From positions 248,001-312,000 of the forward strand of contig NW_020312763.1 of NCBI RefSeq assembly GCF_002999335.1: DNA of 64,000 bases, given 5' to 3'. The notes beneath the pieces were generated by a model that saw only the letters and a program-made list of their open reading frames with translations, was not told where the DNA came from and ran no database searches. Both the position numbers and the translations under genes were made by a program. Of this stretch, positions 22,206 to 33,964 are shown in pieces (within the stretch, counting starts at the first letter, position 1; each line of letters begins with the position of its first letter). The stretch is from Cyclospora cayetanensis (taxonomy: Eukaryota; Apicomplexa; Conoidasida; Eucoccidiorida; Eimeriidae).

Positions 22206-24483
22206 GCACTACCGTGCTGGTGTAGGAAAGTCTCTGGACGGCCTTCTCTGAGTGGGGCATCTTGTTGCGACGACGGCTGCAGTTGCTGCAGGCTGACACG
22301 GGAGAGCGGCTCCAGGATGCCTCCTGCGTGAGTGGTGAAAGTGTGCTGCTGCTGGAGAGTCGTCCCTCGCCTCCCCCTCCCCCCCCCTCGGCGTGCCCTC
22401 CCCAAACCGGAGACACCTCCGCGTGGATTACGGCAGGCTGGCTAGCGCGGTGCTGCACTTCTCGCGGCGGCAGGCTCCGGTTTGCAGCGGGCAAAAACAA
22501 GTACAGAGAAGGAAGGGTGGGAGGGGGAGAGAGGGCGGCTGCGTCGGGGGTACCCGTAGCGTCTAAGAGCGAAAGCACAGAGAGGTGTCTGTGGGCTGAA
22601 TGCACCACTCTGCCTGCTGAGAGGGCTTCAACGCGAGGAGGGAGGCGGAGGGCGGACTGGCAAGCGCAGGCCTATTCCGGCAGAGTGAGCGCCACGCAGA
22701 CGAATCGTGGCTCTGGTTGCCTGCCCCCCTAACGCAGACGCGTGTGCTGTGGAGCAAGTAGAAGGTAGACAGGGGTCAATGGGGTTTCCAAAGATCCCAC
22801 GGTTGCGCGCGGTGGCATGCAAAGACTGCAGTGATGCGCAGTCGGTTCCGCATACCCGCATGAAGAAGTCCACCGGCGGTCGGGGCCTGGGAAACAGCGA
22901 CCGACCTCCGGAAGAACGGAATACGGCGGAAAAGGGAAATTTCTCTGATCTAAAAGCAATAAAATGGCTGCTTTCCATCCGAAATGAGAGCCAAATTTAC
23001 CAGAAAGGGCGGCTGCGGCCACCCGCGCCGTTGTTGCTCATGCCGCCGCAGCAGAGGAGGCCCTCCCTCACTGGCATTAGAGGCCCCATATTTGGCGGTG
23101 GCAAGGGGACAAAATCCGTGGCGCTTTCCCTTTTAAAATACAAATGGCAGTGCGGGAAGGAATACGAGTCTTTGAGACTTTGTAACGCTGACTTGGTCAG
23201 CACTTGCACTCGCCGGCCGGTGCTTTGAAAAAAACCTGAATGCTGTACTCTCTATAGGCTGCTGCGCTGTCGCTGATGCCGTTTCTGCGGCCGCAGCTGC
23301 CGCGCCCCTTCCTGATGCTGCGGATCCGAATTCATGAGCTGATTCAATGTGATCACCACGAAAAACCAAGTCCAAGCGCACACTACGCCTTTTGGGGCAA
23401 AAGCCATCGGGAGAGAGGCGCTGCCACCCCAGCGGAAGGAGGCTATACGCACAGGGCCGTGTTGGATTGGCAGACCTAAAGAGGCGACCGCTCGGCGCGG
23501 CTAGGACCTATACTTCGAGTTGAACTTTGGGATGAAATTTACGGTGTACATTGAACTCTGCTTTATTCTGCACTTGCCTGTTGCTCTCTCCCCGTCATTG
23601 GTGATGTTTTTCTGTCGCATTCCTCGGGCGAAGCGCGACTTCGGCGACGCCGTTGGGCAGCATTCGCATCTGCCGAGACCCTCTTTCAGGGATCCTCTTC
23701 GCCGCGAGGGCCATTGGCACTTCCACAATTACACTGCTGCGCTTTTACATCGGCTGGACCTCCTTCAAGGGGCGAAACAGTCATTTTCATGATTCGCCGG
23801 CCACGCTGTCTCGCAACTAGGGCAGGTTCGCCCTGAGACTTGCTCGAGCATCTTCACACGGGCACGGAAAGGTTCTCACTAGAGATCTCCCTCCCAAATT
23901 GCACTGAAGGCCCTTCGCACGGCTGTTTCATGGAGTGGCTGCTCAACGTGCTCATTGAACAACTGACGAACGAACACAGCACGGATCGTTAGGCCTACCT
24001 TCGAAACGACTGTTGTACGCCTCCGTGCAATCCAACTGGTGTTCTACCCCACTGGCGTCAATAGCACATTTCGAATTTTATACTATCGGCTTCGCACACG
24101 ATGAATGCAGGATCATACGACACCCCTCGGTACCTGAGTGAAATTGCCCAGAATCTAGTACTGTGTTCGGCTGGTGCCGGCCATGCACTCCCACCCCCTG
24201 CCACCTGCTTGGAAACACAGAGCTCTACCCTTCCCGTTCCGCACAATCCCGTATGTATTAGGCATCCGAACACGATAAACCCCAGGGGCTGTAGGACAGG
24301 CTCCGCCCCAGGCAACTCAGAGAGCAGACTAGCCTGGGCAAGACACCATCGTTACAGCTCTGCATCTAAGGTGGTCTTCGTACGCAGACATCCAGTTCTA
24401 GACTCAACACAAACTTAGCAGAGAACCAGTTAATGCCTTTAAATGCGCTCTTGCCTCTTGCTGCCGCGCGCGGGGCAGCTTGG

Positions 24484-24558
24484 CTGCGCACCGCTGCACC
24501 CTCCATGCATTCGGAGGACTCACAGCTGCTTCTGCATGGGATCTAGCGCACACGCCCA
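24484..24558 (+). repeat. Interspersed repeat, copy 2
   Basis: Reads CACCGCTGCACCCTCCATGC, then ATTCGGAGGACTCACAGCTG and GGGATCTAGCGCACACGCCC. It shares the order and spacing of the family consensus CTGCACCCTCTACGCATTC ... CACAGC ... GCATCTAGTGCGCA. Confidence 0.6.
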
Positions 24559-25126
24559 CAACACTGCCTCTTTGTGTATCGAGCTAAAAGTACTCAGCAA
24601 AAGTAATATACGAAAGGACAACAACCACAACAGTCAATTCTTTACTGATTCTTATGTAAACAGAACTGGTGTGCAGAGATTGCCTAAGTGTGGCTTAGCA
24701 CGCTACCCTAAACCTTTCTAGAAATACAGGGCTATTAGCAGCTCAAAGCTCTAGGAAGCACAAATTCAGGATCCTCTCTTGCAACAGATCCCGAAGCAAA
24801 AAATGTCTGGAAGGGTCAGCAAGCTAAATAACGGAAACGCAGAAACGGTGTTGAAGTTTAGACCCTACCCCTAGAGCCAGCCGAACCTTTTCTGGCTGTA
24901 TGCCATCCCTTTCCTCATGGAGAGATGTGCCTTGCTGGAGCAAAGCACTGGATGTCTCCGGAGCAAGCATGGCATTCCTTCTGTTTCTTCGGCTGTCTGT
25001 AGCAAGCTACAGCTACTACACTAGTTGTATTTGATTTCAAGGCAGAAAATTAAGTGACTAGCATGTTTGGTCGTATATTTTCAAGCTGCAGAGCACTGCT
25101 AGCTCAATGCAAGAAGGTGCACTGCA

Positions 25127-25200
25127 TTGTGCGGAGGTGACCCCAGATGCTACGTGGGAGTGGCTGTGAATGCTCTGAGGCTGAAGGGTGCAGCGATGTG
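25127..25200 (-). repeat. Interspersed repeat, copy 3 (inverted)
   Basis: On the minus strand it reads CATCGCTGCACCCTTCAGCC, then AGAGCATTCACAGCCACTCC and CACGTAGCATCTGGGGTCAC. This is one of the best matches to the family consensus and the only inverted copy seen. Confidence 0.65.
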
Positions 25201-26322
25201 CATTTCAAGTGTGCTTCTCCCTTCAAGCCGAAACGATGAGAGGCGCGAGCTGCGGAGGGCAGGAAGGCACTTGAAACGCATTCACGCACTTCCTCGAAGT
25301 TTGCCTTGAGTGTAGAGTGGAGTGGTTTTCTAAAGACAAGACCGTAAATGGGGTGTTACAGTGCCGCTCTGCGCAGTTAGTTCGTTGGCTGCATCCTGGG
25401 AAACGATGGAAGGGAGGCGCTCTGAGTCAGGCGATACAATGGAAGAAGCAGGCGCTTGCAAAATATAGTGGGCTTTCTACAATGCGACAAGAAAAACACA
25501 CGCATCTTCGTACTGTGGCGCTGCCTAGCAGCATGCTTAGTGATGCAAGGCTTTGCCCTTGATCCACAACATGTCCTTTTAGCCATCCCCCTTCGGATGA
25601 TACTTCGGTTCCTCGGGAACTCACTAGTAGCCGTGTAACTTTGCATAATGACTGTAGCATATGAAGCACACCGCCCTGGCACACACCCTAGATCTACACT
25701 ATTGAGACACACGCGAACGAATGAGCTTGCCTTCTTGTGCATGCGGTATGCGTCCTCTCCATTGCTCGCTGCTAATTCGTTGCCCACGAAACGGGTGTCA
25801 TGCAAGCACACATGTCGCTTCCTGTCCCTTGAAGAAGCTGTACAGACGACGAGGACAGAGCACGGGCAAACGCCGTCAGGTAAGCGCCTCTGCGGAATCC
25901 GTTTTATGCGGCGCCTTATTCAATCACAATTGGGCAAGTAGCGAATACTCATGGAATTCGGGCTGCGGCGTCTGGAGTCTACGCCCTTTACGGCGTCTAG
26001 TTGTTCTGCAATCCCAGCAGCAGCTCTCAGGTCGTGCGGGGGTCCAGCCCGAACGAAATGTCACGCACTGTACAGACGGTATATGCAAAGAGAGTGGGTG
26101 GACTGGAAGGCCCTCTTGGGGCATTTAGGGGAAGACTTCTCGCAAGGGCCTAGCCACAGGCTGCGCAGCAAAGCAGCTACCACCCCCCGTGTTTGGTGCG
26201 CACTTAACGCTTCTTCCCAGAGCGCCTAAACTGCCCTGCAGCAAAGGGCCCCTCCATGGCCAGCCATACAACTTAGGCTGCTGAAACAACGCGTAAGCTT
26301 GCAGTCGTGGTTCCTTTCACTC

Positions 26323-26441
26323 GGCGGTGCTGCTTCATGAGGAATTCCCCGCTTTGCAGCACGCACTCCCCACGCTAGGCGGTGCTGCTTCATGAGGAAT
26401 TCCCCGCTTTGCAGCACGCACTCCCCACGCTAGGCGGTGCC
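26323..26441. repeat. 55-bp tandem repeat, two full copies plus a stub
   Basis: The unit starts GGCGGTGCTGCTTCATGAGG and ends GCACTCCCCACGCTA. Copies begin at 26323 and 26378, and the first nine bases of a third begin at 26433. The two full copies are identical as read here. It lies 0.2 kb beyond the end of the aquaporin-linked reading frames. Confidence 0.92.
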
Positions 26442-26656
26442 TCCTTGACTAGCCGCGAGGCCTCTCTTGAGCAAACGGGAAGTCAACGGCCGTGAAAGTC
26501 TGCCTCGTCAACCAGCATACGGATCTCTCATTCCCTAACTTTATTTGGGGGGCCTAGTGCCTCTGCTTCCTTCTATTCCTGTCCCTGCCACTTCGCTCCA
26601 CTCCCCAGAGTACACACTGAAAATCCTGCCTTCCCTTATAGCTCGCTGCTCTCTCT

Positions 26657-26929
26657 ATGCAACCAGGCGCAGCCGTCTACCCGTGTCTCTGCAAACCCCA
26701 GCCCTTTGGCTATGCCCCTCGTCTGACAGCCTTGAAAGCCGTCCGTCAACGCTATTGGTGCTGTGTCTTCTGCGAGCGAGGGGCTGATGTGCCCCTTACC
26801 CCAGCGGCTTTGCAGCAGCAGCTAAACAGACTGTGCTGCTGCACTTGCAACGGTCGCTTGCACCAGCAGCTAGTTCTGCAGAGGGTGCAACTAGAGCCTC
26901 GGGCAGCCTTCCGCCCCTCTGTGCGCTGA
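26657..26929 (+). CDS. Possible small zinc-ribbon-like protein (doubtful)
   Basis: A 90-aa frame from ATG 26657 contains two CxxC pairs, WCCVFCERGA and CCCTCNGRL, about 25 residues apart, plus CLC near the start. This is the spacing of a simple zinc ribbon. No family is recognised. It overlaps the last proposed aquaporin exon by 39 bases tail to tail. The Cys-rich composition could also arise from antisense GC-rich DNA, so it is listed as a candidate only. Confidence 0.25.
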   Translation: MQPGAAVYPCLCKPQPFGYAPRLTALKAVRQRYWCCVFCERGADVPLTPAALQQQLNRLCCCTCNGRLHQQLVLQRVQLEPRAAFRPSVR

Positions 26930-29900
26930 GCACTGGAGAGGCCTCCAGCTGTCGACAACATGCCACACAGAGAACCCAGGGGCCCCCTTGTTCTCACAGT
27001 CTCGCGCCTCGGAGTTTTCCCCTCCCACGGCTGCGGGATCCAGGTACCTGCAAGAACCATCCACAACGCAGCCAACGCGGCGGGAAGGTTTTACACTGCG
27101 AGCATCGACCGCCCCGCAATTCGTCCCGGGAGTACACTTCCTCGGCGCTGGAGAGAGACGCACCTGCACCACAAAATAGCGGCCACTTGGGAACCCAGAT
27201 AGGGGGCGAAGGAAAAGAGAAGGAAGAAACTGAACCAGGAAGCAGCGCCACTCCACGCTGAGGGCCCCTCCGAGGCAGCCGCAGCAGGCGGATGCAGGAA
27301 GTTCGACTCGTCAACGCGAGAAAGCCAGGCAGCGGTATACGCAACCGCCGGGTTCAGCGCTGCTGGGGAGGGGGGGTGCAAGGCGGCAAACAGCAGCAGC
27401 AGCAAAAGCATTGCAGCGGATCGGTACAACAGCAAGGCGCTGCGGCTGCCTCGTGAAGCGTGTGCTGCTGCGGCGACCTCCGAGAAGCCCAACTCCACGT
27501 GTTCAGGTGCAAATGCTGCAGTCGAAGAAGACGTAGCCTGGAGGGGCAAGGCTTCTCTCGCGCTGGCGCTGTCGTAGTACAGCCACACCAGCAAGAAGCG
27601 CAGGTGGAAGTAGGCGAGGCACTGCAGAGAGGGGGAAACGCACAGAAGGAAAGAGAGGACTCATGGAAAACGCATTCGGGGAGGGGATTTGTGCCTTTTT
27701 AATCGAGAGACATGCATGCGCACATCGAAGGCTGCGGCTGGAAGATGCGCGCAGGAAGGCACTACAAGATGTGCAGAGTGCTCCTCACAACAGGCACACA
27801 TACAAAAACAGAGAAAGCAAGGCTGGTAGGAGCATCATGCAGAGTAAGTGAGAGGCGACGAACGCGCAGAGAGGGAGGAGGAAAGCGAGCGCGTGCTCGT
27901 GGAGCGGGCCCCACACACCGCCGAGAAGGGACTGTGTGTGTCTCTACATATATAAACACACATGGGTAGATATGTGTTTGTGTTTGTGGAAGGAGGCTGG
28001 GCTGGCGCAGAGACAGGCGGTGATACAAACCCTCCGGGGGAGGTGTGTGGAGCGAGAGGGGTGGTACTGAGCCGCGTGTGCCTCATGCGGCGCGCGACGA
28101 AGAGCAGCAGAGGCATACTTTACGACCCGAAGCAAGCAGCAAGACTCAAAGCAGCGCTGCATACTGCACGTTTCGCGGCTTCCACAGCTCACCACCAGGC
28201 CGGCGAGAGTTGCCTCCGCTGCAGCCAGCTGCAGAAGAGACGCGTCTCTCGGAGAAGCGAAGGCGGCTGCGATGCGCCCAGAGGCTCCACAGAAACTCCA
28301 TACGACTGCAGCTGCGACTGCTGCTGCGCTGTACTGCAATGCTAGGAGCAGATTCGTGAAGCCTAGCGAACGGCTGCCCGCAGACGCAAGCCAGCTCGCG
28401 TAGAGGAATGCTGGATTGAAATGCAGACCTGCAGCAAGGCAGAAAAGCGCCGCACGCGAAAAACGAAGTAACCCACTAATACACATGCACATGCACATGC
28501 ATGCACATGCACATGTATGCATGCATGCACATGCATGCACACGGGAGGTGCAGAGCCTCTTGCGAATTTTGAGGGGGGGGGGGAGGCCTTGTTGCTAGAA
28601 ATCGTGTTGCTCCTCGGTCTGCTCTGTTGTGCGTTTTCGTAGCAGCGCTTGTGCACACGCGCTGCCCCAGTAAAAAGGCGCTTCGACGGCAGCCTCTCCG
28701 CTCGCGCCTACCTGAGGCAGCAGCGCCTACGTAGAAGAGCAAGGGGAGTCTCCCCTTGAGCAGCAAGAGGTGCAGCAGGGGGGGAGGTCCCTTGCTGCCG
28801 AGCTCGGGGTCTGCGGAGAGAGCCGAAGCAAAGAGAGCAAGCGTCAAACAAAACGTGCCAGTTGCTTCCCAGCAGCACACCCAGCGGCGACTGCGCCGCC
28901 ACTTGCCCTCCAAGCGGCTCCACAGGGGGGTTGGTGTTGCTGAGTTCGCGCCTCTTGCCGCTTCGCGCTCCCCTTCTCCGTGCAGGATAGCTGGCGAGGA
29001 CGGGAGCGCCTCTGTGGCGCTGCCGTACAAGCTGCTGCGCACGCAGCCTTTGGAGCTGTTGCCGCTGTTGCAGAGGCGCCTGAGCACCTTCTCCTCCAGA
29101 TCGACGGCAGCTTGTAGCAGCCACACGCCGAGCTGCAGTGCTCGCTTGACGCTTCGCCAGACTCGAAGGCGTCGTCCAGCGATTGTTTTTGCTGCTCTCC
29201 CCCCGACCGCCGCCGCTGCTGCTGCTTCTTCTTCCCCCCCGTGCTGCTGCTGCACCCCTCCCCCTCCCTGCTGAGGAGGCAGCTCGCGGGAGGCGGGGTG
29301 AAGCAGCTGCTGAGACGCCTCTCCTGAGGAGGGAGGGAGCCTTGAAAAAGCGCGGATCGGCAACGCCCCCAGCCGTTCGTACGACTGCTCCTGGCGCTTC
29401 GGAAGCGCTTCTCCCGCTGTACACCCCAAGGGGAAGCCGTTTCGACCTACCAACGAGTCTTCCCTTCCAGCGACGTCCACCAGTTCTTCGCCTTGCAGAG
29501 TGGCTGTGCATGCATCCCACGAAAGGTCTGCGGCGCGCTCAGCCGCAGAAGAGGCGGTGCAAGACACAACCTCAGACGGCGCGCGTCGAGAGGGGGAAAG
29601 AGAGCCGTGAGATTCACGGCGCCCAGGCAGAGCCTCCCTCGAGCAGCCGCTCGATTCGGGAGGCTGTGAGGCAGGAGGAGGCTCATGAACATCTGCGTCT
29701 AAATCCCACACTCCGGGGAACGCGAACAACTCCTCCCCCGCCTCGAGCCAAGCGGCGGCAGGGGGGGCTTTGTCGAGGTTAAGGCTGCTGCCAGAGAGAG
29801 CCTTGGCTCGTTCCCCTGCAGGAGAAGGAAGGCAGCCTGCAAGGCGCCTCGGCGACTCGTCTTCCTCTTCAGCAGCCGTTTCTGGGGGGGGGGTGAACAG

Positions 29901-30272
29901 AAAGTCGGCTTGCGAGGAAGACGTTGTGTTGCGAGGGGAGTCTTCCGTGCTGGCTGTGAGCTGCAGCGCCGCCTCCCTCTTGGGAGCGTGGCTTTCTGCC
30001 TCCCAGGGAGCGCAAAGATCGGCTGTTTCTAGCAGGTTCACTGCCCCTGCGAAGCCCTCTTCGCAGGGGGGAGGCGAGCACTGGGCAGAAGACGGGGAAG
30101 AGGCCCTTAGGTGGAGGGGGAGGCAGAAGGACGGCGTCTGCGGAGTCTTCAGGGGGTCTGAACATCCTGCAAGCGGCTCATAGAGGTAGTGGCTGGAGAG
30201 CAGAGGGCGAGGAGGGGCACGTCTCGCTTCCTCCGAAGCCCCCTGGCGACGGCTCAAGGTGTCGAAATTCAT
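26891..30272 (-). CDS. Aquaporin-like channel (MIP family) with ~465-residue N-terminal extension, 4 exons
   Basis: Exons 30272-28712, 28428-28193, 27621-27164 and 27047-26891 join in phase (1, 0, 2) for about 803 aa. MIP channels conduct water or small solutes across membranes. The first helix carries WEATGTFCLTLALFASAL (~residue 468). Splicing exon 1 to exon 2 rebuilds the hallmark turn GAAASGLHFNPAF with NPA at ~525-527. The fourth helix is rebuilt across the next junction (LLQLAAAEATLAGLV, then CLAYFHLRFLLVW). The second turn is PAALNPAVAY with NPA at ~689-691, followed by a last helix, FFLLFSFAPYLGSQVAAILWC. The residue after the second NPA is Val692, where almost all aquaporins have the selectivity-filter Arg. 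The N-terminal tail is Pro/Ser/Glu-rich without a recognisable domain. The start ATG at 30272 gives MNFDTLSRR; an earlier start in the same frame is possible. The last exon is the least certain. Confidence 0.78.
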
Positions 30273-31125
30273 GAGAAAAGTAGGAAATTCGCAGCTGCAG
30301 GACGAGGGTAACCTTCTCGGGAAAGCAACAGAGGCGCTACAGCGCAGCACGCGAGGGGAAGCCGACAGACACAGCGGCAAGAGCTGGAAATCCAAGGGTC
30401 GTAGACGTGTGCAGCCGCCGTGTTCAGCACGCTGGCTAAGTATGCATGCGCCAGAAGCGGCCGGCCGGCGAGCGCTTCTCTCCAACAGCCAAAAGCCGCC
30501 CTCATGACCCACCCATACCACCCAGACCGCAGGAGGCGTGGGAGTGCGTGGTGGTGGGAGCGGGGGCTGTGCGACGGTGCTACGATCTGCACGCCATGCC
30601 CAGTTTTCCCTGGCTTTAGGCGCAAAAATATAAAGGCATTTGCCCTGAACGCGGTTGGCTCCTCCCGAGGCAGACGCCAGACGCCGTTAAGAAGACAGGC
30701 GCGTTTGCCCTCGCACATGCCATGTGGAAGAGCGCGGCATTCAACTTGGGGCTTTGAACGGCAGCCGAAGCGGGTGCACAGACACCGCAACCCTATGACC
30801 TCGAATCCTCCATTGTGAATGTTTTGTTCATTTTTTTCTCGTCAGAGTGCGTATGCGGAGGATCTGGACGGGGTGTCCGCTTTCTCCCACGCTGCCGACT
30901 CCCCCCGCGTGGCAGCCAGTTCTCCTTTTCTCTTTTCTTCAACCATTGAAAGGCATCCCAAAGAGCGCGCCAAGTAACTCGAAAACAACGCGGCGGCTCC
31001 AGTAACCCCTCTTCTACCACCCCCTCTGCGCTTCCAAGTGCTCAAGCACGAGCAGGTGTGACTTTCCGTTGCGCCGCTCTTCCTCTTTATTCTGGCGTCT
31101 GATCTCAAGACTGCAGAGACTGCAG
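30273..31125. other. Divergent intergenic region, aquaporin / prefoldin 4
   Basis: The two genes diverge from this 850-bp interval, which therefore should include both promoters. The minus frame remains open as far as 30521 but has no strong start. I see no repeat or motif I would name. Confidence 0.55.
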
Positions 31126-31723
31126 ATGGCAAGCGAAATAGATGTGTCGGAGGAGGCCCAAAAGCGGCTATGCCGGTTCAGCTACCTCTCGCACAGCATC
31201 GGCACCATGGAGGAGAGGCTCGCAGTGCTGAAGAAGAAGATCACGGCACTGAGCGACGCCAGCGAAGAAGTAGAAGTTTCCTTCACGGACGACGATCTCT
31301 GGATTAAAGTTGGTCAGTCAGTCAATCGTGGGGAAAGCTGCACAAAGGATCGTGTGGGTGAAAGCCGCACATGAGTGGTGCTGAACGCACTGGTTGTTCT
31401 GGAAAATGCACTCTATGGGGTGTCTCATGCTGTGCTTTTGCTTGTGTTCTCTCTCTCTCTGTGTATGTGTATGAGCATGTATGTATGTGTATGTGCATGA
31501 GTATGTATGCATGTATGTATGTGTATGTGTGGCTCCCTCAGGGGAGTGTTATGTTCAGCAGAGCGCAGACGGCGTCCAGGAGCATCTTTCTGCAGCTCAG
31601 GAGGAAACCCGTGCAGAATTGCGAAAGCTGGATAACACGCTTGCCGCCTACAGAAGCGAAATGCTCGAGCTGAAGGCGAAGCTTTACGCGGAGTTCGGGA
31701 ACCGCGTCAATCTAGACAAATGA
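31126..31723 (+). CDS. PFDN4: Prefoldin subunit 4, 2 exons
   Basis: Exons 31126-31312 and 31542-31723 join in phase 1 for 122 aa, close to the usual ~130. Prefoldin is the six-subunit cytosolic chaperone that hands nascent actin and tubulin to the CCT chaperonin. The protein shows the beta-type prefoldin layout: an N-terminal helix (FSYLSHSIGTMEERLAVLKK), the central hairpin rebuilt across the splice site (VSFTDDDLWIKVG, then ECYVQQSADGVQEHL), and a C-terminal helix ending KAKLYAEFGNRVNLDK. The ending matches the PFDN4 tail (LYAKFG..INLE). The intron is rich in GTAT/GCAT simple repeats. The donor (GTCAGT) is not ideal, but the phase and family match across the junction are good. There are no amino-acid runs, unlike the genes of the first 22 kb. 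Confidence 0.9.
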
Positions 31724-31828
31724 GGGCCGAGGCGCAGAAATAGCTACTACAAGGCACGACGAGAAAACTACTCACGAGCCGCGTCAAGCGATGCAGGCAA
31801 GCAAATGCCGCCAAACCAGGCGACCAGA

Positions 31829-31866
31829 TTTTCATGGCGTGCATGCATGCATGCATGCCATGAAAA
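31829..31866. repeat. Inverted repeat with GCAT-repeat core
   Basis: TTTTCATGGC and its complement GCCATGAAAA enclose a run of GCAT repeats containing overlapping TGCATGCA sites. It lies about 105 bases past the prefoldin stop codon. It has the same design as the 58-bp palindrome at 16150: unrelated arms around a GCAT-repeat core. Confidence 0.85.
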
Positions 31867-32493
31867 GGGTACGCATTCATCGTTTCCGATGAACGAACGC
31901 TTTCCATTCGAATATCGGGCACTTGTTTCGCCTCGTGTCATGCATACAGTTCAATCCAATATTGCCTACCCAATTACTTTCAAGAAGTAGCGGCATCCAG
32001 TGAAGACCACTGAATGCTTCGTTTTGCACACATGCATCAAGGGCGAGGGGGAGGGCGAGTGTGCGATCAATCATATGCATGCGTTAAAGAAACCAGTGGA
32101 AGATCTGCTTTTGAATGCATTTCCGATGGCGCCAAGCCGCTGGAATCACCCCATCTCGTCACACAGCCTTGTTGCGGATTGAGGCGTTGTGTTCGCATGA
32201 GTTGTTTTGCACCACATAGCACCAGCGAGATGATGAGGCAACAGCATTCACATTGCTGCATCGCGCAGCACATGAACGCGTGATACTGGAGCCGCCAAAG
32301 ATATCGTGGGGGTGGGAATGCCGGTTGGTAGGCCAACTGTGAGGCTGCACCCCAGGAGCTCCTTAGATTGAGACACCACGCGATTCCCGAGTTACCCAAC
32401 AATTAGAGAAAATGCATGATGTGAATGCCTTCCAAATGCCCTCCCTTCCCACGCCCCTCACAGTTTATCCATGAGAAGAGAGGACGGCCTGGC

Positions 32494-32569
32494 CGCGCGT
32501 TGCTGCACCCTCTACGCACTACTAGCACGCGCACAGCGACTTCCCTGTAGCATCTTATGAAGGGGTCCA
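32494..32569 (+). repeat. Interspersed repeat, copy 4
   Basis: Reads GTTGCTGCACCCTCTACGC, then CACGCGCACAGCGACTTCC and CTGTAGCATCTTATGAAGG. It is a close match to copies 3 and 5. It also shares the short GGG(G)ACC/GGTCC-like element a few bases beyond the GCATCT core. Confidence 0.65.
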
Positions 32570-33964
32570 AAAATCGTGTTCTTCGTGCTGGTCTAACGGG
32601 GGGCGCTGCTAGAAACAAGGTGAACGGTAGACACGTCAAGCAGTCGGTTCTCCGCCAATTCCTAATTACCTAGTCTTAGTGCATGGGAACGTGCGTGCAG
32701 CTTGGTGCGCTAGAATTGCCTTCTTCTGCTGTCATCCTATATAGCTCTATAAACAATGACGAAACGCGCTAAACTTATCCGGCCCATTGAGGCACGCCAG
32801 CCGCGAGGCGGGCAGATCCGTTTGCTTGGTGTGCTCTCTCGCTTTTGAGCAAAAATGCCATCAATCATCAACCAAACGGATTCCCGCGGAGTCCACACCA
32901 CTGCAGACGAAACAGGGCCTCCCGCCGCTGAACTTAAAGTTCAGATGGGAATTTCCTCTACTGCAGGCTGCACGTGCGCGCAATTTGAGCGGCGTCAGAC
33001 TGTGCGGAGCAGCACGTTTCCGCAGTGGGAATTGCTGAGAAACGTCCTTTCGTGGAATAATGCACAGTAGAAAGGGGAAATGCCGTACAGTGCCAGGTGT
33101 ACAGGTCCCATTTGAATCATCGTTTCGATCTACGCCAGGACAGGGATACGCCTCCTTCAGCAAGCGAAGGGAAAGCGCCATCGGCACCAGCTCACAGTGC
33201 AGAAGCCCTTTTAATCATCATGGCAAGGGCAAAACGGAAAGCTCCTTTGAGGTGTATCATGCCATGGAGCGCGAGGGAGACAACTAAGTCGCTATGCCCT
33301 TCAGCCTCCCTGCCTTTTCCAAATAACCAGACAGTCCTCGATGTCGTTGAACGTAGTCTGGAGCCAAGCAGAGCATTTTTAAAGCTGCATGCGCGTGTAC
33401 GCGTCAGTGTGGCGAGTGTACTATGGCGAAACGCCCTATCTGCTAGCGTGAAGGACGCCTGATGAGCAAGCGCCACCGTCCACACTTCTTCCGCCTTCTG
33501 CACGGCGACAAAGGCGCAAGGTGGCTGGAAAGTACGCGTTATGTTTGTGCCTTACACTTTAGACGCTGTTTAAATGCAAATAAGGAGCTTAGAAGGAGGA
33601 AGAGCCGGTGGATGGCTTGCCATGACCGCCCGGCGCTTCGCAGCAGCGGCCTTCGAGCAGTCTATCGGTGCCTCGACCTGCATGCACTGTGCGGGCGGCT
33701 GGTCCTATTGAATGCCATCTTTTTAGGGGGCAATTGTTGCTGTTTCCTCAATTATTTGTGTATAAGGAACGAGTGCGCAGCCGCTTGACTTCGTCAGCGC
33801 GGGAAATTAGCGCCTCTCGCCCCAGAGTCTTGACCCCACGAGGAAGCTGTATCGTGAATCGGCCTTCTTCCCCCCTCGCTCTCTGAAGGAGAAACATTCC
33901 AGATATCAGGACAGGAAGCTGGGCCTTGGGGCAGGAAGAAGGCAGACTTCGCCCTCAGGAGACA

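Larger units (their letters stand above)
22206..26656. other. Gene-poor, CAG-free segment
   Basis: CAG/CTG runs stop abruptly near 22.3 kb and no gene is recognisable until the aquaporin. The first part may include the true 5' end of DCP2 (ATG 22260, clean start context AACAAGATG). Reading frames up to about 170 codons exist (for example 22707-23228) but show no domain, no splice partner and no coding-like repeats. Two members of the interspersed repeat family (24484-24558 and 25127-25200) and a 55-bp tandem repeat (26323-26441) lie here. Confidence 0.6.
31724..33964. other. Intergenic, gene-poor
   Basis: No convincing coding frame is present. The stretch holds a GCAT-cored hairpin just past the prefoldin stop (31829-31866), one interspersed repeat copy (32494-32569), and the presumed promoter of the SPB1 gene near 33.5-33.96 kb. 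Confidence 0.6.

Noticed and set aside
22707..23228. 173-codon plus-strand frame
   Set aside because: The start is a genuine-looking ATG, but the sequence shows no domain and lies in a gene-poor segment.
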